The notes beneath the pieces were generated by a model, which saw nothing but the letters and a program-made list of their open reading frames with translations, was not told where the DNA came from and did not search any database. Source: a bacterium (lineage in GTDB: Bacteria > Patescibacteriota > Minisyncoccia > Phycocordibacterales > UBA2100). Taken from it: a stretch of 45,191 nucleotides of DNA. The stretch is taken from the NCBI GenBank assembly GCA_030647655.1, contig JAUSJH010000007.1, positions 1 to 45,191 of the forward strand. The letters run 5' to 3'. The translations under genes and the position numbers were made by a program. Positions 39,029 through 45,191 of the stretch are shown here, in pieces (positions within the stretch are counted from its first letter, which is position 1; each line of letters begins with the position of its first letter).

Positions 39029-41962
39029 ATGGCAAATCGCATTGCGATCTCCTCAGAAATCTCGGACGCGCGGGCCCAAAACTATCTTCACGCGCTCAAA
39101 AGTGTCTTTCCCCAAAGCGGCCTCACGGCCGCATCTTTCGTACAGGTTTACACCATCGATGCGAAATGTTCTGCCTCCGAACTTGTAAAAGCTGCAGAGC
39201 GGCTCGCGAACCCCATCATCGAAACGTTCTCGATAGGGGATGTTCCAGAGCCAGTGTCGTATGCATACGCGATTGAGATAGGATTTTTGCCCGGCGTTAC
39301 AGACAACGTTGGCAAAACGGCGCAAGAGACCATTGAAGATTCGATTGACCGGAAATTCGCAGAAGGAGAGCACATCTATTCGTCGGTGGTACTGTTCCTG
39401 CAAGGAACCATAGCAGAGAGCGAAGCGACTGCGTTTGCGCGCGAGCTTCACAACCCGCTCATCGAGCGGGCGAGTATCTTTGCAGCGGGAAAAAATATTC
39501 CCGTCGTTGTTCCGAAAGTAAAACTCGGAAAAGTCTCGGCCCGCGCCGACGATATCAACCTCGACGTCAGTGACATGGAACTCACGAAGCTTGGCAAAGA
39601 GGGGATTAAGAACGCTGACAAAACGAGGCGTGGGCCACTTGCACTTTCTATAAAACAACTGAAGGTTATTCGCGAGCACTTTCGCAAGCAAAAAAGGAAT
39701 CCCACGGACATCGAATTGGAGTCGCTTGCACAAGCGTGGTCCGAGCACTGCAAACACACGATATTCGCCGATCCGCTCGACGAGGTGAAAGAGGGGATTT
39801 ACCGCCGCTACATCAAAGGTGCGACAGAGAAAATACGAAAGGCAAAAGGCAAAAAGGATTTTTGCGTTTCTGTATTTAAGGACAACTCCGGCGCTATTGC
39901 ATTCGACGAAAGATATCTCATCACTCACAAAGTAGAGACGCACAATTCTCCCTCTGGTCTCGATCCGTTCGGCGGCTCGGTGACAGCTATCGTCGGGGTG
40001 AATCGTGATTGCCTCGGATTTGGCTTGGGCGCGAAACCCATCGCGAATGTGTACGGATTTTGCATTGCTGACCCACACGACACAAAGGAACTCTTTCGCG
40101 ATAAAGCTAAAAGTCAGCCGCTCTTGCCGGCGCGCCGCATTCTCGAAGGAGTGATTCACGGCATCAATGCAGGTGGAAACCAAAGCGGTATTCCGACTCC
40201 GCTCGGATTCATCGCTGTGGATCCTTCGTACCGCGGCAAGCCGCTTGTCTTCGGCGGCACCGTTGGACTTATTCCCCGAAAGCTGAAGGGCAGAAAATTG
40301 TACGAAAAGAAAGCAAAGTCAGGGGACTACATCGTCATGATCGGGGGGAAAGTGGGGCTCGATGGCATCCACGGAGCGACATTTTCCTCTGAATCGCTCT
40401 CACACGGCTCTCCTGCGACAGCTGTGCAGATAGGCGACCCCATCACACAGAAGAAACTTTCTGACGCGCTTATCCGCGAAGCCCGCGACAAAGGCCTGTA
40501 TTCCAGCATTACCGACGACGGCGCGGGAGGGCTTTCGGGCTCGGTGGGGGAAATGGCGAAAGAAAGCGGCGGCTGTGAAGTAGAGCTTGAAAAAGTGCCG
40601 CTCAAATATCACGGCCTCTCCCCGTGGCAGATATGGCTCTCCGAATCGCAGGAGCGCATGACACTCGCGGTCCCGAAAAGGAATTGGCCGAAGTTCAAAA
40701 AAATATTCGACAGACATGATGTGGAAGCGACTGTTATCGGCACATTTACCAAATCTGGGCGATGTGTTGTTCGCTATTCCGACAAAACCGTGATGGATAT
40801 CGGATTGGATTTTCTCCACGACGGCCGACCCATAGAAAATCAAGTATCTGAGAAGCCTAAAGGTCGGACCTTTGGGAATTCTCAAGGTCCGACCTTGAAG
40901 AATTCAGAACTTGGCAAGACGATTCTCGATGTTCTCGCACGACCCGATATCGGCTCAACCTCGTTCATTTCACAGCAATATGACCACGAAGTGCAGGGCA
41001 CGTCCGTCACGAAGCCGCTGCAGGGGAGAGGACGTGTCAACGCAGACGCCGCTGTTTTGCAGCCGCTACCGCATTCGCAAAAAGGAATCGTACTCGCACA
41101 TGGATATGCACCGTGGTATTCAGAAATTGATACATACGCTATGGCTGCTGCCGCTATTGATACGGCTGTACGCAATGCGGTGTGCGCCGGGGCAAAGCGC
41201 GATTATCTCTCAATTCTCGACAATTTCTGTTGGTCCAGCTCGGATACTCCGGAGCGACTCTATGAATTGAAACAAGCTGCGAAAGCCTGCTACGACGTCG
41301 CGACTGCATACGGTACGCCATTCATTTCTGGCAAAGACAGTATGTTCAACGACTTTCGTGGATACACGGCAGACGGTAAGCCGATCCATATCGCGGCTCT
41401 GCCCACACTTTTGATTTCGGCGCTCGGTGTCATTCCAGACGTCACGAAAGCGATGACCGTCGATTTCAAGCGCGTCGGCGACCTTGTCTATGTGATAGGC
41501 GAAACCAACGACGAACTCGGTGCGTCGGAATACAGTGGAGCTGGTACTGTGCCAGTAGTTGATGCAAAGAAAAACGCCAAAGCCTACGATGCGCTCTCAA
41601 AAGCGATACAAAAAGGACTCGTCGCATCCGCCATCGGTGTCGGTCGTGGAGGCCTCGCGGTCGCACTCGCGAAATCTGTGATAGCGGGACAACTCGGCGT
41701 ACAGGCCGACCTCTCGAAGGTTCGCGGCAACGTGAAGAAAGACGATGCCATTCTTTTTTCCGAATCCCAAGGCCGTATGCTCGTTTCGGTGCGCCGCAGT
41801 GCGCAAAAGAAATTTGAGAAGCTCTTCAAAAGTGTCACACTCTCAAATATCGGCGAAATTGTTGAGGCGCACGAAGTTTCCATCTCGCTCCCGAAGCAAA
41901 AGGTCGAGCTTCCGCTTGCCGCACTCACCGAAAGTTACAGGAGCTTTTTCAAAAACTGGTAA
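39029..41962 (+). CDS. purL: Phosphoribosylformylglycinamidine synthase, synthetase subunit with fused PurS-like repeats
   Basis: 977 residues, intermediate between small PurL (about 740) and the large form (about 1300). Two PurS-like repeats (about 15-70 and 78-155) precede a linker and the core: LAQAWSEHCKHTIFADPLDEV, THKVETHNSPSGLDPFGGSVTAIVGV, SITDDGAGGLSGSVGEMA, and a second AIR-synthase-like half with ISGKDSMFNDF and VGRGGLAVAL. The glutaminase is separate (PurQ). It converts FGAR to FGAM. A linker near residue 611-623 carries two palindromes. Confidence 0.93.
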   Translation: MANRIAISSEISDARAQNYLHALKSVFPQSGLTAASFVQVYTIDAKCSASELVKAAERLANPIIETFSIGDVPEPVSYAYAIEIGFLPGVTDNVGKTAQETIEDSIDRKFAEGEHIYSSVVLFLQGTIAESEATAFARELHNPLIERASIFAAGKNIPVVVPKVKLGKVSARADDINLDVSDMELTKLGKEGIKNADKTRRGPLALSIKQLKVIREHFRKQKRNPTDIELESLAQAWSEHCKHTIFADPLDEVKEGIYRRYIKGATEKIRKAKGKKDFCVSVFKDNSGAIAFDERYLITHKVETHNSPSGLDPFGGSVTAIVGVNRDCLGFGLGAKPIANVYGFCIADPHDTKELFRDKAKSQPLLPARRILEGVIHGINAGGNQSGIPTPLGFIAVDPSYRGKPLVFGGTVGLIPRKLKGRKLYEKKAKSGDYIVMIGGKVGLDGIHGATFSSESLSHGSPATAVQIGDPITQKKLSDALIREARDKGLYSSITDDGAGGLSGSVGEMAKESGGCEVELEKVPLKYHGLSPWQIWLSESQERMTLAVPKRNWPKFKKIFDRHDVEATVIGTFTKSGRCVVRYSDKTVMDIGLDFLHDGRPIENQVSEKPKGRTFGNSQGPTLKNSELGKTILDVLARPDIGSTSFISQQYDHEVQGTSVTKPLQGRGRVNADAAVLQPLPHSQKGIVLAHGYAPWYSEIDTYAMAAAAIDTAVRNAVCAGAKRDYLSILDNFCWSSSDTPERLYELKQAAKACYDVATAYGTPFISGKDSMFNDFRGYTADGKPIHIAALPTLLISALGVIPDVTKAMTVDFKRVGDLVYVIGETNDELGASEYSGAGTVPVVDAKKNAKAYDALSKAIQKGLVASAIGVGRGGLAVALAKSVIAGQLGVQADLSKVRGNVKKDDAILFSESQGRMLVSVRRSAQKKFEKLFKSVTLSNIGEIVEAHEVSISLPKQKVELPLAALTESYRSFFKNW
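40859..40897 (+). repeat. Pair of ORF-embedded palindromes in the purL linker
   Basis: AAAGGT-CGG-ACCTTT and CAAGGT-CCG-ACCTTG, each with 6-bp arms and a 3-base centre, separated by nine bases. The 13-base cores are reverse complements of each other. They encode GRTFGNSQGPTL in the loop between conserved regions. Confidence 0.7.
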
Positions 41963-41963
41963 T

Positions 41964-42284
41964 ATGGATCAAATTTCTTACTTAAAGAATATGTTTGATC
42001 AAGCCAATGACCTTTTCAACAAGGTTCAGGATATTTTAGAGCAACGTGGTGACGATGTTGCTATTGATGGCACGAGAAAGATTCTCAGATTCGCTCAGCA
42101 GCTAGCCAAAAAATATCCAGACGACTTCGATCAGTACGCTACCTATGATGTGATTACCATGAGTACTCCGACCTTCGATGACAAAACCCCGGACCGTAGA
42201 CCCGTCACCAAGTTTGATTTTCCTGGCGATGATTCGGTCATGAAATTTTTGCAAGAATACCGCAGAGAACTTTTATCTTCATAG
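41964..42284 (+). CDS. Hypothetical protein in the purine operon
   Basis: 106 residues, one base after the purL stop and one base before the purQ ATG, so it is surely translated as part of the operon. The track shows it only as the end of a longer frame overlapping purL. It is predicted mainly helical (NMFDQANDLFNKVQDILEQRG, TRKILRFAQQLAKKYPDDF) with an acidic, Pro/Asp-rich C-terminal half (TFDDKTPDRRPVTKFDFPGDD). No family recognised. PurS is already fused to PurL, so it is not needed in that role. Confidence 0.7.
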   Translation: MDQISYLKNMFDQANDLFNKVQDILEQRGDDVAIDGTRKILRFAQQLAKKYPDDFDQYATYDVITMSTPTFDDKTPDRRPVTKFDFPGDDSVMKFLQEYRRELLSS

Positions 42285-42285
42285 T

Positions 42286-43059
42286 ATGAAAAACAAACCA
42301 CACGTCATAATTTTCTCTGGATACGGTCTCAATACCGAAGATGAAACGAAGGCTGCGTTCGAGTCGGTCGGTGCCACTGCCGACATCATCCACCTTAACG
42401 ACATTATCGCGAAGCCGTCTGTACTCGACAAAGCGCAGATACTCGTTTTCGGCGGCGGATTTTCGTACGGCGACGATACCGGAGCGGGGAAGGCATATGG
42501 CAACAAGGTCAAACAGCATCTGGGTAAGGAAATAGAGAAATTCCTTGCTCGCGACACCTTGCTTCTTGGTATCTGCAATGGCTTCCAGATACTTACGAGC
42601 GCCGGCATATTGCCGGGGGCTCTGATAGCGAATGATTCGGCGCGCTACACATGTCGCTGGGTAGATCTCGAGGTTCAGGGGAATAGTCCATGGCTCAAAG
42701 GCATCAAGACGCTCTCCGTCCCGATTGCCCACGGGGAAGGAAAATATTACGCCTCTCCCTCCGAATTCACTTTACTAAGTAAAGTTGGGGGAGTGGCGCT
42801 GAAGTATGTGGAAGGCGAAACGTCAAAGCATTTTGATATGCCCGCAAATCCCAACGGCTCGCTTGAGAACATCGCAGGTATCACGGGATACAACGGCCGG
42901 GTCTTGGGCCTCATGCCGCACCCCGAACGTGCGGTGCGCTTCACCCAGCTGCCGCACTGGACCTTTCTCAAGGAGCAGTATGTCCGTGGCGGATTGGAGA
43001 TTCCCACAGAGGGCGCAGGCCTCCAAATATTTAAAAATGCTGTCAACTACTTCACATAA
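42286..43059 (+). CDS. purQ: Phosphoribosylformylglycinamidine synthase, glutaminase subunit
   Basis: 257 residues, class I glutamine amidotransferase. It shows VIIFSGYGLNTEDETKAAF, VFGGGFSYGDDTGAGK, nucleophile Cys in LLLGICNGFQIL, the PurQ-type VPIAHGEGKYY, and the His/Glu pair in LMPHPERAVR. It supplies ammonia to PurL. A shared palindrome (42769-42785) is embedded near the segment SEFTLLSKVG. It ends at an antisense unit with its own terminator. Confidence 0.94.
   Translation: MKNKPHVIIFSGYGLNTEDETKAAFESVGATADIIHLNDIIAKPSVLDKAQILVFGGGFSYGDDTGAGKAYGNKVKQHLGKEIEKFLARDTLLLGICNGFQILTSAGILPGALIANDSARYTCRWVDLEVQGNSPWLKGIKTLSVPIAHGEGKYYASPSEFTLLSKVGGVALKYVEGETSKHFDMPANPNGSLENIAGITGYNGRVLGLMPHPERAVRFTQLPHWTFLKEQYVRGGLEIPTEGAGLQIFKNAVNYFT
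42769..42785 (+). repeat. ORF-embedded palindrome in purQ (core shared with purE)
   Basis: ACTTTAC-TAA-GTAAAGT. The core CACTTTACWAAGTAAAGT also occurs in purE in the same reading frame (TLLSKV here, TLQSKV there). Confidence 0.75.
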
Positions 43060-43091
43060 AAAAGAAGTCGCCCGAACGGTCGTGCGACTTC
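43058..43091 (-). terminator. Intrinsic terminator of the antisense hypothetical gene
   Basis: Minus strand stem GAAGTCGC/GCGACTTC (12-base loop) followed by TTTTTT at 43063-43058. The T-run overlaps the purQ stop region. On the plus strand the hairpin follows the purQ stop. Confidence 0.75.
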
Positions 43092-43102
43092 CGCACTTTC
43101 GT

Positions 43103-43408
43103 TCAGGCGATTTCGAAGCGCTTGATCCGCTTAGGATCCCAGATACAAAGAGATCCTTTGGTAGCGGATTCAAAATTCCAATCTTCGATTGCCGACGCGA
43201 GCTCACATTTGCTAGCAGCGTCTTTAAACAACCCAATGAGCGCGGTGACCGCATCCACTGTGTCGAACATCGTGTTGAAATGGGATTCCTCAGGATCACT
43301 CAATCGGAGCTTAAGAAACCCTTGTTCGAGGAAGTTCCCGAGGAGTATCGGGCCGATGTGAGGCTTTTGATATTGCCCCAGGTCTCGACGAATCGTAGAT
43401 GTGGCCAT
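43103..43408 (-). CDS. Hypothetical protein, self-contained antisense unit between purQ and purE
   Basis: 101 residues. ATG 43408 preceded by AAGGAGG at five bases, the best ribosome site in the window. A perfect TTGACA with TATAAA lies upstream and an intrinsic terminator downstream. The protein has a basic N-terminus (MATSTIRRDLGQYQKPHIGPILLGNFLEQGFLKL by composition), a DTVDAVTALIGLFKDAA helix and a Trp-containing tail. No family is recognised. Its expression signals are much stronger than those of its neighbours. Confidence 0.65.
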   Translation of the reverse strand: MATSTIRRDLGQYQKPHIGPILLGNFLEQGFLKLRLSDPEESHFNTMFDTVDAVTALIGLFKDAASKCELASAIEDWNFESATKGSLCIWDPKRIKRFEIA

Positions 43409-43456
43409 GGTGTCCTCCTTAGACTGGTTGGCCGCTTGGGATCATTCCCACACAGA

Positions 43457-43484
43457 TTTATACGGTACGCAGGAAATATGTCAA
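43457..43484 (-). promoter_or_regulatory. Near-consensus promoter of the antisense hypothetical gene
   Basis: Minus strand TTGACA (43479-43484), 16-base spacer, TATAAA (43457-43462). The leader is about 42 bases with AAGGAGG. It is divergent from the purE -10. Confidence 0.75.
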
Positions 43485-43500
43485 ATTATCAGACATGCGC

Positions 43501-43506
43501 TAGAAT
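43501..43506 (+). promoter_or_regulatory. -10 box of the purE operon (leaderless)
   Basis: TAGAAT, six bases before ATG 43513. No good -35; the antisense promoter lies just upstream. Confidence 0.5.
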
Positions 43507-43512
43507 GTCCCT

Positions 43513-44091
43513 ATGGTAAACAAACCACTCGTTGGCACATTCGGATCTGGTGACCTCAGTACCTCCTCGCCTCCGCTCGTCGGCATATTAATGGGCTCGG
43601 ATTCGGATCTTTCGGTCATGTCCGAGGCCGCAAAGGTTTTGTCGGAATTCGGTATCGGCTCGGAGGTGCACACGCTTTCGGCGCATCGCACACCGGAGGC
43701 GGTCGTTGAGTACGTCAAAGCCAGTGAGGCAAGCGGGTACAAAGTATTCATTTGCGGCGCCGGAGGCGCCGCACACCTCGCAGGCGTTGTCGCCGCGCAC
43801 ACCGCACTTCCCGTCATCGGTGTTCCTATCATGAACAAAACTACTGCGGGAGTGGACGCGCTTTTCGCGACCGCACAAATGCCGCCCGGAGTACCGGTAG
43901 CAACGGTCGCCATCAACGGCGCAAAAAATGCGGGCATCCTCGCTGCACAAATCATCGCCACCTCCGATAACACTTTACAAAGTAAAGTGTTTGAATACAA
44001 AAAGCGGATGGCGGCCGATGTCCTGAAAAAAAACGGCGAGTTGCAGGATAAAGGTTTTAGAAAGTACCTCGAGGACCATGGATTGATATGA
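43513..44091 (+). CDS. purE: N5-carboxyaminoimidazole ribonucleotide mutase
   Basis: 192 residues. After a 20-residue N-terminal extension come VGILMGSDSDLSVM, HTLSAHRTPEAV, ICGAGGAAHLAGVVAAHTALPVIGVP and TVAINGAKNAGILAAQII, the conserved PurE nucleotide and active-site motifs. It moves the carboxyl group of N5-CAIR to C4 (class I) and needs a PurK partner, not seen here; a class II enzyme would not. It is coupled by ATGA to purM. Two palindromes lie in the coding sequence. Confidence 0.94.
   Translation: MVNKPLVGTFGSGDLSTSSPPLVGILMGSDSDLSVMSEAAKVLSEFGIGSEVHTLSAHRTPEAVVEYVKASEASGYKVFICGAGGAAHLAGVVAAHTALPVIGVPIMNKTTAGVDALFATAQMPPGVPVATVAINGAKNAGILAAQIIATSDNTLQSKVFEYKKRMAADVLKKNGELQDKGFRKYLEDHGLI
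43753..43773 (+). repeat. ORF-embedded palindrome in the purE active-site region
   Basis: TGCGGCGCC-GGA-GGCGCCGCA, 9-bp arms with a 3-base centre. It encodes the conserved CGAGGAA, so amino-acid constraint may contribute. Confidence 0.5.
43969..43991 (+). repeat. ORF-embedded palindrome in purE (core shared with purQ)
   Basis: Perfect 10-bp arms AACACTTTAC/GTAAAGTGTT with centre AAA, encoding NTLQSKVF in the less conserved C-terminal part. Confidence 0.8.
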
Positions 44092-45125
44092 AAAAGCTAT
44101 CGTATAAAAAATCTGGAGTTGATATAGATACGGCTAACAAGACAAAACGCCAGATAGCAGAGATTCTACAAAGCAACAATGCGAGAGTTCTCAATAAAGT
44201 CGGGGCCTTCGCCTCGCTCTTCGACGGTTCGTTCCCCGAATACAAACATCCGATCCTTGTGCTGAAGACGGAAGAACCAGGCTCCAAACAAAAGCTTGCG
44301 TTTGAACAGGGGGGTATCGAGACGATATGCCAGGACCTTGTCGGCCATCTGGTGAACGACGCAATCGTGATGGGTGCACGTCCGCTTTCTGTACAGGATT
44401 GTATCGTATGCGGGAAGCTGGAAAAAGAAGTCGTTTTGAATATTGTCTCGGCACTTTCTGCTGCGTGCAAAGAGAACGGCTGTGTTTTAACGGGTGGCGA
44501 AACGTCCGAGCAACCGGGAGTTGTCGAAGCGGGCACCTATATTCTGACCGCGAGCATTGTCGGTGTCGTTGAGCGTGAGCGCATCATCGACGGCTCCAGA
44601 ATCCGTGCCGGCGACGTTGTGCTTGCACTCGCTTCAAACGGCGTGCACACCAATGGATTCTCACTCGTCCGCAAAATCATAGAAACATCTCCGGAGATTT
44701 TGAAAGAAAAAATAGGCGGCAAACCGTTCATCGAGGCGGTCCTCACGCCGCACCGTGCTTATTACAATTGCCTCAAAGATCTATTCCAGAATGACGGGCT
44801 TGTGGGCCTTGCACATATCACCGGCGGCGGCATTCAGGAAAACCTGAACCGCATCTTACCCGCGAGCCTCAATGCAAGCATCGACCTTTCAAAAGTTCGC
44901 ATCCTACCAATATTCAAAACGCTTAAGAAATTCGGCGATCTTGAAGACGCCGATATGCTACGGACCTTCAACATGGGCGTCGGCATTACCGCTGTCGTGC
45001 GGAAGGAATTCGCGGAAGAAGCGATGGCTCATATAAAGTCGCTCGGTGTCGAAGCATACGAGGTGGGGACCATTACAGAAGGGAACAAGACGGTCACGTT
45101 TACCGGTGAGCTCGATTGGCACTAG
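44088..45125 (+). CDS. purM: Phosphoribosylaminoimidazole (AIR) synthase
   Basis: 345 residues. It shows SYKKSGVDIDTANK, a Gly/Asn-rich ATP site (DLVGHLVNDAIVMGARPLSVQDCIV, where bacterial PurM has MCVNDIVVQGAEPL), VLTGGETSEQPGVV, VLALASNGVHTNGFSLVR and LAHITGGGIQENLNRILP. It closes FGAM to AIR with ATP. It overlaps purE by ATGA and is followed one base later by purC. Confidence 0.93.
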   Translation: MKKLSYKKSGVDIDTANKTKRQIAEILQSNNARVLNKVGAFASLFDGSFPEYKHPILVLKTEEPGSKQKLAFEQGGIETICQDLVGHLVNDAIVMGARPLSVQDCIVCGKLEKEVVLNIVSALSAACKENGCVLTGGETSEQPGVVEAGTYILTASIVGVVERERIIDGSRIRAGDVVLALASNGVHTNGFSLVRKIIETSPEILKEKIGGKPFIEAVLTPHRAYYNCLKDLFQNDGLVGLAHITGGGIQENLNRILPASLNASIDLSKVRILPIFKTLKKFGDLEDADMLRTFNMGVGITAVVRKEFAEEAMAHIKSLGVEAYEVGTITEGNKTVTFTGELDWH

Positions 45126-45126
45126 T

Positions 45127-45191
45127 ATGGAAGTCCTTCGCGAAACGAATTTTGATTTCCTCGGCAAGAAAAAGACCGGCAAAGTGCGCGA
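45127..45191 (+). CDS. purC: SAICAR synthetase, 5' end only
   Basis: ATG 45127 lies one base after the purM stop. The 21 visible codons read MEVLRETNFDFLGKKKTGKVR, whose TGKVR matches the N-terminal GKVRD motif of PurC. This agrees with the pathway order (PurM, PurE, PurC). The gene runs off the window. Confidence 0.65.
   Translation, partial: MEVLRETNFDFLGKKKTGKVR

Noticed and set aside
39053-40183. 376-aa minus-strand frame inside purL
   Set aside because: It lies wholly inside a confidently assigned purL and shows no domain motif.
1-45191. CRISPR array, transposase or prophage signature
   Set aside because: No regularly spaced repeats, DDE or integrase motifs, or phage structural genes were seen on either strand.

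Overview
The window looks like a chromosomal segment of a Patescibacteria (CPR) bacterium, probably of the Parcubacteria/Paceibacteria group. This is an inference from gene content: CPR-style surface proteins with DUF11-like and peptidoglycan-binding domains, many membrane glycosyltransferases, small HicBA and ParDE modules, very tight packing with ATGA overlaps, and an archaeal-type cupin phosphoglucose isomerase. No rRNA, tRNA, CRISPR array or insertion sequence was seen, so the taxonomy cannot be fixed from this window.

Layout. 1-4.6 kb: a large repeat-rich surface protein (5' end outside the window), a small exported protein, a processive GT2 glycosyltransferase and a small membrane protein. 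4.7-6.9 kb: HicBA, a GtrB/DPM1-like GT2 and a ParDE-like pair. 6.9-15.1 kb: a polysaccharide locus (two GT4, acyltransferase, GT2, flippase, GT39-like protein, LamG-like membrane protein), AT-richer than its flanks. 15.1-24.8 kb: a RhuM-Fic protein, a second GT39-like protein, and a set of exported proteins (peptidoglycan-binding protein, subtilisin, CAP protein, LCAT-like hydrolase, small secreted proteins). 24.8-30.2 kb: a glucose-handling group (GH1 beta-glycosidase, EamA transporter, clan GH-A-like hydrolase, phosphomannomutase-like HAD phosphatase, cupin PGI, ROK glucokinase). 30.1-36.7 kb: a minus-strand nucleotide and folate operon (CYTH-dcd-thyA-tmk-glyA-dedA) divergent from folA, then a second HicBA flanked by a decayed copy of the folA 3' end, then a YjjX-like NTPase. 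36.8-39.0 kb: LOG-family protein, a small membrane protein and an ATP-grasp ligase. 39.0-45.2 kb: de novo purine genes purL-orf-purQ and purE-purM-purC (purC cut by the window end), interrupted by an antisense unit of unknown function.

Two genome-wide habits stand out. First, most transcription units appear leaderless: a good -10 box, often extended TGn, ends 5-9 bases before the start codon. This moves several starts relative to the ORF track. A few units instead have a consensus promoter, a 40-60 base leader, a Shine-Dalgarno site and in two cases an intrinsic terminator. Second, perfect short inverted repeats, most with a 3-base centre, lie inside many coding sequences and some intergenic gaps. 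Their sequences differ but their geometry is shared; one core is common to purQ and purE.

Functionally the window combines envelope and polysaccharide building, secreted hydrolases feeding a short glucose-6-P/fructose-6-P route, and an unusually complete nucleotide set for a CPR-like genome: dTMP synthesis with its folate cycle (thyA, folA, glyA, tmk, dcd) plus several steps of IMP synthesis. Product calls rest on motif recognition by eye; no database search was run.
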